Positions 1 to 11,719 of a DNA stretch of 64,000 bases are shown here, piece after piece. The translations under genes were made by a program, and so were the position numbers. Under the pieces are notes generated by a model that did not search any database, was not told the DNA's origin, and was given only the letters and a program-made list of their open reading frames with translations. The stretch covers positions 17,667,913 through 17,731,912 of the forward strand of contig NC_092257.1 of assembly GCF_036320965.1 (NCBI RefSeq), given 5' to 3'. The stretch comes from Panulirus ornatus (taxonomy: Eukaryota; Arthropoda; Malacostraca; Decapoda; Palinuridae). Each line of letters starts with the position of its first letter. The stretch's first letter is position 1.

Positions 1-525
1 CATGGTGCATGTCAGCAGCCGGTGTCGGCCCCGGACCACAACACAGGTCACACCATCCAGTACCTCATCCATTACGCAACTGATGAGTTTATGGGCCAAC
101 ATCAGTCCCTCCCCCCTACAAACTCCCTCCCCCAACACACACACTATTAATGTTCCCTCCTACACCTTCCCCCCCCCCCCCTCCCTTCCAACACACACAC
201 ACACTATTAATCTGAATTAATAAAACCAATTAAAACGCCGCCATTCGCTGGTAACCACCATATTCAGTGGGTATTTTTCACCAGTGTTGCGTTACCGGTA
301 ATGCCACTGATGTAACATGAACACTAATGCGGGACGATTGATGTGAAGTGTGACGTACATATGACATCAATACTGTCACCATTTGACTCCTGCACTAAAT
401 ATACAGAACTGAACAAAAACTATCCATGTTAAATCAGCAATAAAACAAGAAAAATGAGAAAATACGACAGTTTCATCACTGTTAAATTCATTTGGTCGTA
501 AGTGAATCAATAAATTTATCAGTAA

Positions 526-831
<306 letters not shown>

Positions 832-840
<9 letters not shown>

Positions 841-908
841 ATGATGTGATTATTACACGAAAGTGTACTTGGGAACTTATCGTGTTTCATTTTCCCCGTG
901 GACTCATA
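832..908 (-). repeat. Dispersed repeat TR1, inverted partial copy 2
   Basis: The reverse complement of this stretch matches the central part of copy 1 (cctatgagtccacggggaaa through atcacatcatcagggga) with few changes. Copies 1 and 2 form an inverted repeat of about 75 bp with a short spacer, and each outer side joins a (TA) array. Confidence 0.8.
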
Positions 909-909
909 A

Positions 910-910
<1 letters not shown>

Positions 911-1003
<93 letters not shown>
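911..1003. repeat. (TA)n microsatellite
   Basis: About 46 pure units, starting at the truncated end of inverted repeat TR1 copy 2. Confidence 0.98.
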
Positions 1004-1007
<4 letters not shown>

Positions 1008-1050
1008 ATTTTTTTTTTATTATACTTTGTCGCTGTCTCCCGCGTTTGCG

Positions 1051-1053
<3 letters not shown>
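1004..1053 (+). repeat. Short insert between two (TA) arrays
   Basis: Fifty bases (a T/A-rich start, then actttgtcgctgtctcccgc and gtttgcgaggta) separate two long (TA) arrays. The non-random, CpG-containing end suggests a truncated dispersed repeat rather than mutated microsatellite. Confidence 0.5.

Positions 1054-1118
<65 letters not shown>
1053..1118. repeat. (TA)n microsatellite
   Basis: About 33 pure units after the gtttgcgaggta segment. Confidence 0.98.
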
Positions 1119-1123
<5 letters not shown>

Positions 1124-1179
1124 GTGGATAAGCGAAGCATTCAGGACAGAGCACAGGACCAACAGTAGCATCGTCCGCG

Positions 1180-1510
1180 GGCGTGATGAACAACGCTGAC
1201 GGGGACGCGGCTGATGATGGTCCAGTCCTGGAGATCAAGGGCAGCTCTACAGGACCATACACAGGGAAGAGCCGTGGTCAACGCTGACACCAGCGGTGGG
1301 GTCGTCATCGTGCTTCCAGCGAGCAGGTGCATCATTAAGGCATCGTTGATGAGGACCAGGAAGCGCGAAGGTCCCAACTCCGTGCCCTGCAGGACGCCGC
1401 AGACGAGGAGGAATTGGAGAGCGGAGACGGCCGGCCCTCGGAAGCGTACAGCTCGGCGACGAAGTCTGTCTTTGGTGAAGACAATAAAGGCGAGAACCAC
1501 AATTGACCAA
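1180..1510 (-). pseudogene. Decayed non-LTR reverse transcriptase fragment
   Basis: Minus-strand translation shows RT palm motifs split over two frames. At about 1342-1400 one frame gives GVLQGTELGPSRFLVLIND, the QGT..LGP..F....IND block (motif B) of LINE reverse transcriptases. A one-base frame change then gives APARWKHDDDPTAGVSVDHG at about 1275-1325, the degenerate [FY]xDD catalytic box with the usual aromatic/valine replaced. Upstream, RRRAVRFRGPAVSALQF matches the pre-motif-B strand of the same family. There are frameshifts, no start, and no intact domain. (TA) arrays lie downstream. Function lost; family assignment (Jockey/CR1-like) is inference. Confidence 0.75.
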
Positions 1511-1565
1511 CGTCTCCCTGGAATGCGGTGTGTAAAGTTACCATTGCCATGCCGCAGGGTTGGTC

Positions 1566-1608
<43 letters not shown>
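1566..1608. repeat. (GT)n microsatellite
   Basis: About 21 pure GT units. Confidence 0.97.
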
Positions 1609-1609
<1 letters not shown>

Positions 1610-1689
1610 CATGCAGGAGGTCATCAGCAGGAGTGACTGGCTCCCCCCTAGCCTCGTGTCACTTCACGTCACTGGCGGCTCTAAACTTT

Positions 1690-2400
1690 CCTCGGACGGC
1701 TGGGGCAGGTGGAGGGTAGTGGTACCAGGCCAGGAGTGGAGGAGGGGAGGTAGTGAGCATGACTAAATATGGAAGATGGGTAGATGGGGAGGGTGTGGAG
1801 GGTAGTGGTGTGACGAGAGAGTGTGTGGGATTTGGGGAAACGGGAGGTGAGAAGGGCATTATAGCAGACGGAGGTCTGGGCCACTGGGCTGAGCCCAGCT
1901 GTGGAGGCCAATAGTAGAGAGGTGGGGTGAACCCAGGTATGGAGGCCAATGGTCCGCAGCATGGTATGGAGGCCGCAAGCAGAGCGGTGGAACGAACCCA
2001 GGTGTAGAGGCCAGTGGTGGAACGGTGGAGGATTAGGAAAAAGGCGCAAACGAAGCAATGCAGAGCCACCGCATGACAAGGCAGTGGAGTAGCGGAGCCA
2101 TGAATGAAGGGCGAGAGGAGGGCAGTACGGTGAAGGGTGAAGGGCACTGAGTAAAAGGAGGCGAGGAGGGCAGTTGACTGAGGGGCTAAAGGGCACAGGA
2201 GGGAAGGGAGGTATGGAGGGCAGTGGGGTGAGAGGGTAGAGGGCACTGGAGTGAAGGGAGGTATAGAGGGCATTGGGATGAGGGGAGTGGTGGAGGACCT
2301 TGGAGTGAGGGAATGGTTGGAAGACAATAGAGCGAAAGGGTGTGGAGGGCAGCTGTTGGCAGTGGTGTCAGAGAAGTGAAGAGGAAGTGGAGGGCAAAGC
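1690..2400. repeat. Purine-rich degenerate tandem region
   Basis: Loose ~28-30 bp units such as gagggcagtggggtgagagg and aacccaggtatggaggccaa. Long Pro/Ser/Leu open frames on the minus strand (to 222 codons) reflect a strand with almost no stop codons, not a gene. Confidence 0.6.
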
Positions 2401-3937
2401 AGTAATGGTGGTGGAACAGGAGAGCTGATGCCGTGCTGTGGACGACAGACAGAGGTTGAGGACGGCGGAATGGTGGAACGTGAAGTGTACGGAGGTGCGG
2501 GAGGGTGTGGTAGAGGAGGGTGAGTGGTGCCAGACCAGCGACAGGTTGTGGCAGAAATACAACGTCAACAAACCACTTACACCCGTGAACAACCCTCCGC
2601 CATCCATCTCTACACTACAACTCTCTATCTCTTGGTCCGCTGCACCTCACGCCCAACATCGCCCTTACCCCCCTCCCTCACACCCCGACAACAACAACAA
2701 ACCCGACCTAAAAATAGAAGAAAAAAGGTGTGAGGAGCGAAGGGAAATGGTGAGGAAGGTGTGACAATAGAGTACAGGGGTAGCGAGGTGAGGGGAGACA
2801 CGAAGGACTAGCGATGATGACACTGATGGACGAGGCTGACTGAATGCAGAATTCAAAAGATTATTCTCGAGAGAAATGGGTCCCCCATCCACAGCACGAC
2901 GAGGGGCCTGCATTACAATATTACCTTATGTAACGGGCGACACACTCGTGGGGTGTTAATCAACGAAGTTCCATACACATATCTTCTCCCAGACTTTAAC
3001 AACCTCATCAGTGGATTTTAAAAGATCTGACACCATTGTTGATCACATCACATCCCCTCGGAATCAGCCTAAAGACCACTAAAGGTAAGGAAATAAAGGA
3101 ATAACACAGAAGACGAGTAATACCTTAAAAGAAAGCAGATGAGAAGGGATGTGAGCAACACAATCCAACGTGGACCACAGGTAAGGGTATGTGTTAAGGA
3201 TCATACTAAAAAAAAATGTGGTGACTACCCACTTCCTTAACACGGTGACAAAAAAAGAAGGCAAATTAGTTGTTTCTTGCGTTAATGAATGGACGGATCT
3301 ACAGCCTGCTTTATCTCGTTAACGAAGACGTTAAGGTACTCTACACGCAGGGTGCGCGGCCCCCACGGCACTCACCTCGCCAGACGCTCATTATGTAAGG
3401 TGCCCGGACCCACCCGGAGGGAGGGGCAGGCAGGACACCGTCAAGACTCAGTCATCGGCTGGTCTGGCGGGGAGGAACTTGATATTTAGCGGCAAATTTT
3501 ATCCGTGGAAGAAGAAGAAGAAGAAGAACGGACACTTTCGCCACAATAATTGCACTTCTGGGGATGACACAGGATCGGGCTACAAGCCAGCGGGCTTCCT
3601 TAATGAAACAGGAATGTATGACCTATCTTCCTCGACTCGCTCTAATTAAAGAAAGCACTTCACAGGAGCAAGGGATGGCTCTCTTTAAACACAATAACAA
3701 AGAGCGGGGTTCTCCTGTGTGCTTTTAATCTGGCGCAGTATTTGCTCCAGTAAACAAAGCTCCTCGTAAAACACCAGATTACACTACCAGACCTTCCTGT
3801 AAACCTTTTTTTAAAGTGAGGCAACGTTCACTCACAATGAGAGACGACTACGCTCTTAATCAGAACAATGTGAGGCGGGTCGTTGTCATGTGCTTGTAAT
3901 TACACGGGCTAACACCCCCAACCCCACCTCCCCTGCC

Positions 3938-3940
<3 letters not shown>
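2400..3940. other. Non-coding unique sequence
   Basis: Only short open frames without codon bias. Small gaa repeat at 3512-3526. Nothing else supported. Confidence 0.5.

Positions 3941-4020
<80 letters not shown>
3941..4020. repeat. (GA)n microsatellite
   Basis: Forty pure GA units. Confidence 0.98.
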
Positions 4021-4024
<4 letters not shown>

Positions 4025-4199
4025 TCTCTTAACGCATGACAAAAAAAAAAAGGTAAGAGGGAAGCTTTTTGATGTCGTGTCTCTGATGTAACACAACACG
4101 AATCAGGGTAGTAAGTAAACTAACGTCGTCGGCACAGAGAGGCCCCGTCTATTTTCATTTCCTTGCATCGCTCATTCATCTCGAGGCGGCCTGGGCAGC

Positions 4200-4520
4200 T
4201 AGGCTGGGGGGGACGGGCTTGACTGAGAGACGGCCTGGGCTGGGAAGCGGCCTGGGTTGTGAGGCGGTCTGGCCTGAGAGGCAGCCGGGGCTTGGAGGCG
4301 ACCTTGGCTGTGCTGAGGGGCGAGCTTGGCTAGGAGGCGGCCTGGGCTGGGCTGGGGGACGGGCTTGGCTAGGAGGCGGCCTGGGCTGGGCTGGGGGACG
4401 GGCTTGGCAGAGAGGCGGTCTGGGATGAGAGGCGGCCTTGGGTGAGATGCGGTCTGGGCTGAGGCGGCCTGAGCTGGGAGGTGGCCTGGGCGTGGCTGGG
4501 CTGGGCGGGTGTCCCCCGTC
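4200..4520. repeat. G-rich minisatellite, ~39-bp unit
   Basis: Units like cttggctaggaggcggcctg then ggctgggctgggggacggg, best preserved at 4320-4410 and degenerate outside. Confidence 0.8.
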
Positions 4521-5083
4521 CGCTGACAGAAATAATTTGGGGAAGATGAACGTGGGGACGGCTACATGAAGGAGACGACTTGAGGACCACTTAACTCTGT
4601 CATGCTGGGTTTAGGAGGATTTCTGGTTCGAAGGAACCAACGAACGGCTGATGAAGCTCAGAAATGCCGGGCACCATCTTACAGCAGTCTTGGCAGAATT
4701 TCCACGTCTTAATTTCTGTCTCATGTAAATCAAACTGCCTAAATTGTTGTAAGATATTACCCTTAAAAACCACCAAGCATCTGGTCTCCTCATTTTCTCC
4801 TATCCTCAACAAATATTCTCCACATTTTTCCCTATCCTCAGCACGTATTCTCCTCAAATTTCGTGATCATCAACACTTATTCATCTCTTATTCCTCTATT
4901 CTCTCCACCTATTCTGATCTTCCCCTATCCTCAGCGCCTATTCTCCTCATATTTCCCTAGCCTCACTCTCCTTCATATCATACTCTTCCTCATTATGAAG
5001 CAAATATTTTTCCTATACAATTCCACTTCCTCAAAATTTCTTTTTGGGTTTGTCTGCCCCCTGTACTTCTTCCCCTCTCACAG

Positions 5084-5138
5084 CTTGGCCTTGTGAGGAC
5101 TACCGTCCCTGCCTGGAGCCTTCAGATACAAGAACCAA
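5084..5138 (+). CDS. Possible 55-bp mini-exon with strong splice signals
   Basis: A long pyrimidine tract (ctgtacttcttcccctctca, then cag) gives an excellent acceptor at 5083. Fifty-five bases later CCAA is followed by GTAAGC, a fair donor. Two of three frames are open; one reads LGLVRTTVPAWSLQIQEP and another WPCEDYRPCLEPSDTRTK. It lies immediately before a degenerate minisatellite and 600 bp before the candidate first exon at 5741, so it might be a 5' untranslated exon. The evidence is splice-like sequence only. Confidence 0.15.
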
Positions 5139-5149
5139 GTAAGCAGCGC

Positions 5150-5640
5150 CCATGGTGGCATCCCCAGCAACTATGACTTTAAGCAAACTTCCCCAGGAGC
5201 TGGAACACCCAGCAATCGTCCCCCAGGAGCTTTTACCACTCCAGCAACAACAGTCCCCATGAAGCAGAACCCAAGCATCTGTCCAGTGGGAGCTGGAACC
5301 CCAAGAATCCGTCTTCAGGACCTGAAACCCCCAACATCCGTGCTCAGGGTGTCATAAACCCCAGCACCCTTCACCCTAGCAGCTGGAATCCACAGCATTC
5401 GCACCCTAAGAGATAGAACTCCCAGGATCCTTTCCCCAGAAGAACGAACTCCTGGAACCGTAACCCAGGAGGCTAGAACCCCCACCATCCACTCCCAAGC
5501 ATCAGTCAGTCCTACATGAGTTGGAAACCCCCAGCAATCGCACCCTAGCAGCTGGATCTCAAGCATCCGTTCCCCCAAGAACTGGAACCCTAACATCCGT
5601 CCGTTCCCCAGGAAGCGACCCACCTCCAACTTCCCTCCCC
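5150..5640. repeat. Degenerate minisatellite, ~30-37 bp unit
   Basis: Variants of ccccaggagctggaaccccc then agcatccgt recur about 13 times with much divergence. Confidence 0.75.
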
Positions 5641-5740
5641 ACTAGGGACCCAGCAACAGTATGGTACACAGGGGAAGGGGGAGGACAGCAAGATAATCCC
5701 GAGGCCTCAGTACTGTGCTGATCCCTGACCCGCCATTGTT

Positions 5741-5802
5741 ATGGCCGTGACCCACATCAGCAGGCGGCCTACCATGCCTCCCTCCGCCGCCAGCTGCGTC
5801 AG
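5741..5802 (+). CDS. Candidate first coding exon of an unknown gene
   Basis: The segment opens with ATG in a good translation context (G at -3 and G at +4) and has an in-frame TGA four codons upstream. It runs 20 codons plus two bases and stops at a textbook donor, CAG followed by GTAAGT, at 5803. Nearly all third codon positions are G or C (GCC GTG ACC CAC ATC AGC AGG CGG and onward), unlike the surrounding sequence. The peptide starts MAVTHISRRPTMPPSAASC; it has no obvious signal peptide or known domain. The two leftover bases (AG) would be completed by the single first base of the candidate exon at 8179 to give Arg. A chance ATG plus donor cannot be excluded, and the function is unknown. 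Confidence 0.3.
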
Positions 5803-5840
5803 GTAAGTCTGTGTAGCACAAGAGCAAGTGATGTTCGCGT

Positions 5841-6005
5841 GAAGGTGGGGAGAGACAGTGTTCACACGGGGAGGAAGAGTTACAAAGGTGGGGAGAGAAT
5901 ATTCACACGGGGAGGAAGGTTTACGAAGGTGGGGAGAGAATGTTCACACGGGGAGGAAGGTTTACGAAGGTGGGGAGAGAATGTTCACACGGGGAGGATA
6001 GTTTA
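5841..6005. repeat. 41-bp minisatellite, 4 copies
   Basis: Unit gaaggtggggagagaatgtt then cacacggggaggaaggtttac. Lies just downstream of the candidate exon donor at 5803. Confidence 0.9.
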
Positions 6006-6630
6006 CGGGGAAGGTGTCACTGGCAAGTTATAATGGGGTCATATGGCAGGTGGGAGGAAAAGGTTTACAACACGACGGGTCACACTAGGTCATCGAGGGA
6101 GGGGATGGAGGGGTGTTATAAAGTAATCAGAGGGTTCAGGGAGTGGAGGGAAGGTGAGGTACCGGGAGGGTGGGGGAACCCTAATGGACCACAGGGGACA
6201 AGACGGAGGTACTATGGAAAACGGGGTTTTAGAGAACGGGAGGAGAGGGAGGGGGTCAAGCGGTGTTCCCGCGATGGGTTGGATTCGAACAAAACAACCC
6301 TGTCTTATGTATTTCCTCCACCTAAGTCCACATCCTTCATCCTCCTGAAACGCTGAGCTCGCGTCACTACAACGAAATGATACAGAATAATCTACACAAC
6401 GTTACGCGCATCGTGATCAATAACTTGGATATTTCTACGAAGCGAAAGAAGCGAAGGTTTGGAAAGCAAGCACTGGGGACTGGCGGAGGGGCAAGCTTGT
6501 TAATGACTCTACAACACAACCGAATCAACCAATCAATGACAACGCAATATGCTGTGTTCACGTATGTATCCTACAGAATACATAACATGCACCCACAACC
6601 ATTAAGATGTTAGGCAAGGATTTTGAAGTA

Positions 6631-6758
6631 TGAGGCAGCTGTCCTGCTGAAGGATCAGAGGCAGCTACCCTGCTGAAGGACCAGAGGCAGCTGTTCTGCT
6701 GAAGGATCAGAGGCAGCTGTCCTGCTCAAGGACCAGAGGCAGCTCTCGTGATGAAGGC
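6631..6758. repeat. 26-bp minisatellite, 5 copies
   Basis: Unit aggcagctgtcctgctgaag then gatcag. Confidence 0.9.
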
Positions 6759-7035
6759 GTTCCAGTGGTCTTATCCTTCAGGCACTCTTGGAGCAACACG
6801 CCTCAGCGTCCACCATGTGACGCCACCCACAGGCCACAAGAAGGTACGGTAACAGCTGGTAATCCCACACCTCGACCCTGGCTCACCCATGACCACTTCG
6901 ATTTAATAACATCAACACCAAAAGGAAAATTACAGGTCTACAGAAGGAATTTCCAGCAATGATTCCAGCCATACCGGCTCATATATTTGAAGGCATCCAG
7001 CTGAGACATGACTATGTTAACCTACTGAACACGGG

Positions 7036-7180
7036 GTCTGACCCCCTTAAGCACGACGGCACGACCCCCTGAGTGTGATGTATTGGCGTGTGACCTGACC
7101 CTTAACGATCAGGTCACGTGCCAGTTAATCACAGGCAGGGACGAGAGCACCGTGCACGCTAAAAGGTCGTGTCCTGAAAC
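7036..7180. repeat. Foldback repeat FB, copy 1 (diverged)
   Basis: Begins cccttaagcacgacggcacg and ends with an imperfect inverted counterpart (accgtgcacgctaaaaggtc). The centre contains cctgacccttaacgatcagg, itself palindromic. Shared with the copies at 23.2 and 62.7 kb. Confidence 0.5.
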
Positions 7181-7482
7181 ACAGTCACCGTCGGTGTGGA
7201 GCCGACGCAACGCAGTGTAAACACAGAGTAGGATTACACATGACGGGTGCTGCTGATGTGGAGGTGGGGAGGTGAGGGGGGTCAGACACATGCAGTAATG
7301 CTCATCATCGAGCCGTCCTGCCATGTCCGTACACCGGACAGCCACAATAAATGTAGCTATACGACTGGTGATTCAGTTGGCATTTCGTTTATATTTGTGA
7401 ATACGGCTGCCCGTTTATGCTCATTCAGGGCATGGGATAAAACGCGGCATTAATTTACAGCCAACAATAACGTGCAGATACA

Positions 7483-7511
7483 CTGCTGCTGCTGCTGCTG
7501 CTGCTGCTGCT
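7483..7511. repeat. (CTG)n short trinucleotide tract
   Basis: Nine to ten CTG units in non-coding context. Confidence 0.9.
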
Positions 7512-7790
7512 AAAGTGGTGTTTCATTAACAGGGTGGAACGCAGTCTATAGGAAGGCAATATAACTGATAAAGCTGATGCTTCATACTACACCAGAGGTC
7601 AGGTACAGGCCAGCCAGGCCCATGACTCCTGCCTGCACTCATCGGCTCCGAGGGGTGACCAAGGTTTCTGTGACCCAGCTGGGGTAAAGCTTCTCCTGCT
7701 TCCATAACATCAGTAATAACTGAAAATTCTTCATTATCACCGATTACAAATCGTTAAGCATATTCCAGTGTTGTTAGTACATATTCCAAG

Positions 7791-8070
7791 TACAGCTGAG
7801 CAGGGGGCACAGTGCTAACCTTACCACAGCTGAGCAGGGGGCACAGTGCTAACCTTACCAGAGCAGATCAGGGGACACAGTGCTAACCTTACCACAGCAG
7901 ATCAGGGAACACAGTGCTAACCTTACCACAGCTGAGCAGGGGACACAGTGCTAACCTTACCACAGCTGAGCAGGGGACACTTGATAACGACCAAACTATG
8001 GCTAAGCCTTACTACAGCTGAGCCGGGGACACTCAGTAGTGCCCACCTTACTACAGCTCAGCCGGGGACA
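7791..8070. repeat. 34-bp minisatellite, 8 copies
   Basis: Unit acagctgagcagggggcaca then gtgctaaccttacc. Ends shortly before the candidate exon region at 8107-8347. Confidence 0.9.
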
Positions 8071-8178
8071 ATCAGCACCAACCCCAACTGTCATATCTTC
8101 TCTCAGTCGTCAACTCTGAGGCTCATGCAAACTTGGGCCTCAGAATCATCGCCTGGCACACAACAGGTTGTCCTTCAG

Positions 8179-8347
8179 GGTGAGTGCAGTGCAGTGCGAG
8201 GTGCTGCCCTACTGCGTTAGTGGCAGGACACGGCTGCAGGTGCTGGTGCCTCATTACTTGTACAAGACCAGCCTGACGAGGACGTCCGCCCACCAGGCCC
8301 TGTTGGCGCCCTCCTCCACCAACACCAGCAGCAGCAGCAGCATCAAG
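8179..8347 (+). CDS. Candidate internal exon, strongly codon-biased, unknown protein
   Basis: This is a 169-bp open segment after a pyrimidine-rich acceptor (ttgtccttcag) and before AAG followed by GTTGGT. In the frame starting with one split base then GTG AGT GCA, about 48 of 57 third positions are G or C, the clearest coding signature in the window. The product includes CEVLPYCVSGRTRLQVLV, then PHYLYKTSLTRTSAHQALL, and ends in a Ser/Thr-rich tail with five serines in a row. It has two close cysteines and no family I recognise. Its phase (one base, then whole codons) fits the donor phase of the exon at 5741-5802. A competing reading uses the acceptor at 8106 with a donor at 8179-8180. An antisense frame is also open but has poorer codon bias. 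Confidence 0.4.
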
Positions 8348-8485
8348 GTTGGTGACGTAACAAGCCAACACCTCTGCTCATGTGAGACATCATGACATCA
8401 CACACAGTGAGTGGGTGCCATGAGAGACAACAGATGATCAGCCACGTCATGATGAAACACGATGAGTTGATCCATTCATGATCCC

Positions 8486-8700
8486 CTACGACACATACCA
8501 CAACACCTGAACCATGTCATACGCCGCGACACATACCACAACAGCTGAACTATGACGCCAAGGCACATACCACAACAGTTGAACCATGTCATACGCTGCG
8601 ACACACACCACATCACCTGAACCATGACGCCACGAACATACCACAACAGCTGAACTATGACGCCACGACACATACCACAACAGTTGAACTGTGACGTCAG
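8486..8700. repeat. ~34-38 bp minisatellite, 6 copies
   Basis: Unit gacacataccacaacagctg then aactatgacgccac, alternating with a catgtcatacgc variant. Confidence 0.9.
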
Positions 8701-9162
8701 GGAACGCTCTAAAACAGCAGATCTCTTGACGTTATGAAATAAATCCAATATACCAGAACAGCTGACGACGTTAGTAAAGCAGTACAACAGGTGATGGAGG
8801 TGAGCGTGGAGGAGGGAGATACGGCAGGCAGAGGCCGGACACCACAACCAGAACCCTCGACTAAGCCCCCTCAAGCCTTCCTGTTGGCCCTACACTGCCG
8901 CTGGTAAGGCGCTTACCACGCCCTGGCCCTCCTGATGGGCCTCGGCCCCTACCTGTACTCACACTGATCAGGTTCCAGGCTGTGTGTACCAGCGTGTGTG
9001 GAGGGTAGTCACACACGAGGAACACTTACCCTCTTGCTATAAGTCACTCAACTCAGCCTACTGCGGCTGGATCTCGACGTGTAAGGGACAACTTACTGGA
9101 ATCTGTGTCCCACACAGACACACCTTTCAACTGTCTCAATGCGTCTCTCTCCGTTCTCTATG

Positions 9163-9163
<1 letters not shown>

Positions 9164-9256
<93 letters not shown>
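9164..9256. repeat. (AT)n microsatellite
   Basis: About 46 pure units. Confidence 0.98.
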
Positions 9257-9258
<2 letters not shown>

Positions 9259-9609
9259 AAAGAGTTCTACATCATCCTCCCACCCCACATGGAAGCACTC
9301 CTGTGTTTACCTCATGATCAACACCACTCATCATTTGCAATTCAAAACTCAGTCATACGGACGGCGGCGCTGCACACTAGTGGTGGTAATACTTGCCACA
9401 CAACACACCCCATGACTCTGCCACTCCACGTACACTGTGTTCCTCACCCAGCTGATCAACAAACAGTCTGGGACTCAAGCCTTGGGCGAAAGAAGGTGTT
9501 TATATATATACACGAAGACCTGTGCAGCTGTTTACTACCAGAACTGCACGGTAGATACATAAATACAACGTTAAATGAAGCAGGAAACTTAAGAAAAAAA
9601 AAGTGTGAG

Positions 9610-9788
9610 GAAGTACTTTCATAGTACAAGACTGGTGGAGGAATGGAGTAGTATGGAAGGAAACATGGTTAATACAGACAGAATACACAAGTGTAAGCAT
9701 CTGTATGATGGAAGAGAATGTTCAAGAGATGGGGGGGCCCTACGAGTGTAAAACTCTCGCCCCATACAGTACAAATAAGTAGTCATAA

Positions 9789-9790
<2 letters not shown>
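9610..9790 (+). mobile_element. LINE 3' end (tail copy A) running into (AC)n
   Basis: The sequence gagaatgttcaagagatggg followed by ccctacgagtgtaaaactc at about 9713-9760 matches a tail seen again near 12380 and, more diverged, near 12510, 19215 and 25850. Upstream bases (gtaagcatctgtatgatgga) also align with copy B (ataaactgttgtatgataac). It ends in cagtacaaataagtagtca and then an (AC) array. It is non-coding, apparently the 3' end of the LINE family whose RT C-terminus is at 11770-12170. Confidence 0.6.

Positions 9791-9837
<47 letters not shown>
9790..9837. repeat. (AC)n after LINE tail A
   Basis: About 24 pure units directly downstream of the LINE 3' tail. Confidence 0.97.
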
Positions 9838-9840
<3 letters not shown>

Positions 9841-10279
9841 CTTCCTCAGACGGAAGGAGAGCTTGCAATAGAGCGAGGCCGAGACGGCACGAGGATTATA
9901 ATTCAGGCCTGACACTGAGGGATGGAAGAGGAACGCGACTCTGGACGACAGCGAGGGCCAGACAGCTGCCATTTGCAACAGAAGAAATGGTGCGGAACTG
10001 ACAGCTGGAATGGAGTGAGAGAGATACAGGAGGCGGCGGGAGGCGTCGGGGGTAGAACTTCGGCATTAGACGCTAGGGGAGGAGCCACGGGGGCACTGGT
10101 CGTACCGCCAGGACAGTCTGGAACACATCGGGGAAAAGTCGTCATAAACACCGAGGACAGATCTCGATACGAGCTGACAAGCGGGGACGAGTGAGGGGGA
10201 AGAAGGAGCTCGTTGAAACTGACTTGATCGAACCCCAGACCTGTTAGGACGTGGGTCACACTCGGAGGGGACAGACAGC

Positions 10280-10485
10280 TTGACCAGCTAACAAATAGAG
10301 GGAGAGAGGGATGGATGTTGGAGGTACGCGTCAACATTACGAGTAAAGGAGAGGGATGCTGGAGGAACGCGTCAACATTACAACAGAGGGAGAGTGAGAG
10401 AGAGATGTAGGAGGAACGCGTCTACATTACAATTGAGAGAGACAGAGAGATGTTGGAGGTAGGCGTCAACATTACAAAGAAAACA
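10280..10485. repeat. ~50-bp minisatellite, 4 copies
   Basis: Unit with ggaggaacgcgtcaacatta then caacagagggagagtgagag, irregular GA-rich linker. Confidence 0.8.
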
Positions 10486-11127
10486 GCTGATCCTACAGTA
10501 AGGTAACGTACAAACACATGGACAGGAGGGGCCCACAAAGTAATGACGTACCCGTCTACTGACGGAGGCACCTGTCTCGCCTTTAATCCTGTGACCCGAG
10601 GGGGAGCACTGGAGTAGTCTTCAGGTGGGTCAATCACCCCCACAGCCGGGGCTGGGTAGAGGAACAGCGAAGACAAACAGATCTACGACCTGGCCGGGGA
10701 ACAGGGGAGTCAGGCACCAGTAGAGGGAAACGGGTTTATGGCAGCAGGCTGGGTCACCCCTCCCTGTCTGCGGCTACTGACTGTCTAGGTCAGCCTAATA
10801 CTCGGTGGCGAACCCCAGGAGGAGGTTAAGCAGGGGTGGAGGGGGAGACGAGGGGTCGCGAAGCGAGGGAAAGGGAGGAACATGAGAGAGACGTTAGGCA
10901 AAAGGGAAAGGGGCGAAGTGATGCACATGGGAAAGGATGAAGGTAGACAGGGAGACTTGAATCAGATTCACAAGGTAGCGCCAACAGGGGACAATAAGGG
11001 ATAGACAGGTGTTGTAGAGGATGGGAAGGGAGGAGGAAGAGGAGAGGTGAAGCAGGACAGAAGCACAGAAAAAAAGTGGAAGGCAGACGTGCAGCAGGGC
11101 GGGAGGGGTGAGGCAGGGTATCCACAC

Positions 11128-11315
11128 TGATGGGATCATGGTGGTGATCCAGGCCAATATCAACGATGGATCATGATGGATGATCCAGTGTAATAATAAT
11201 GGATCATGGTGGTGATCCAAGTCAATATCAATGATGGATCATGACGGTGATCCAGGCTAATAATAACTGGATGATGGTGGTGATCCGAATCAATAATAAG
11301 TGGATGATGGTAGTG
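11128..11315. repeat. ~35-bp minisatellite, 5 copies
   Basis: Unit aatggatcatggtggtgatc then caagtcaatatc. Followed by a 17-base C run at 11331. Confidence 0.85.
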
Positions 11316-11719
11316 GCTGAAAGTAATCACCCCCCCCCCCCCCCCCTCCCCCGAGGCAGGTTCACTCTCGCCAACGGGCCACCATGAGCAGCAATCTTCA
11401 TATTTAAGTCTTAACTGCGAGATAAGAGCTGGCTCATGAAGATATACACACGCGAGGCCCCAGGAGACACCAGCTACCGCAGACCATCCCTACACTAGAG
11501 CTCCCTCCCTCCCTCCCGGTAACCCGACCACACGCAGATGAAAAACTACTTCTTTATATGTAACGAACAAAACGTTAACAATATGACGAAAATAACGGAT
11601 GACAACGTGAAGAAAACACCACACTGTCTGACACGGTTTAACCTACTGCGATGGCTCTCCCGCACGAACACATTACCCAGTCCACGTCACTAAACAGTCC
11701 AAGGATGCCAATTAGAGAG

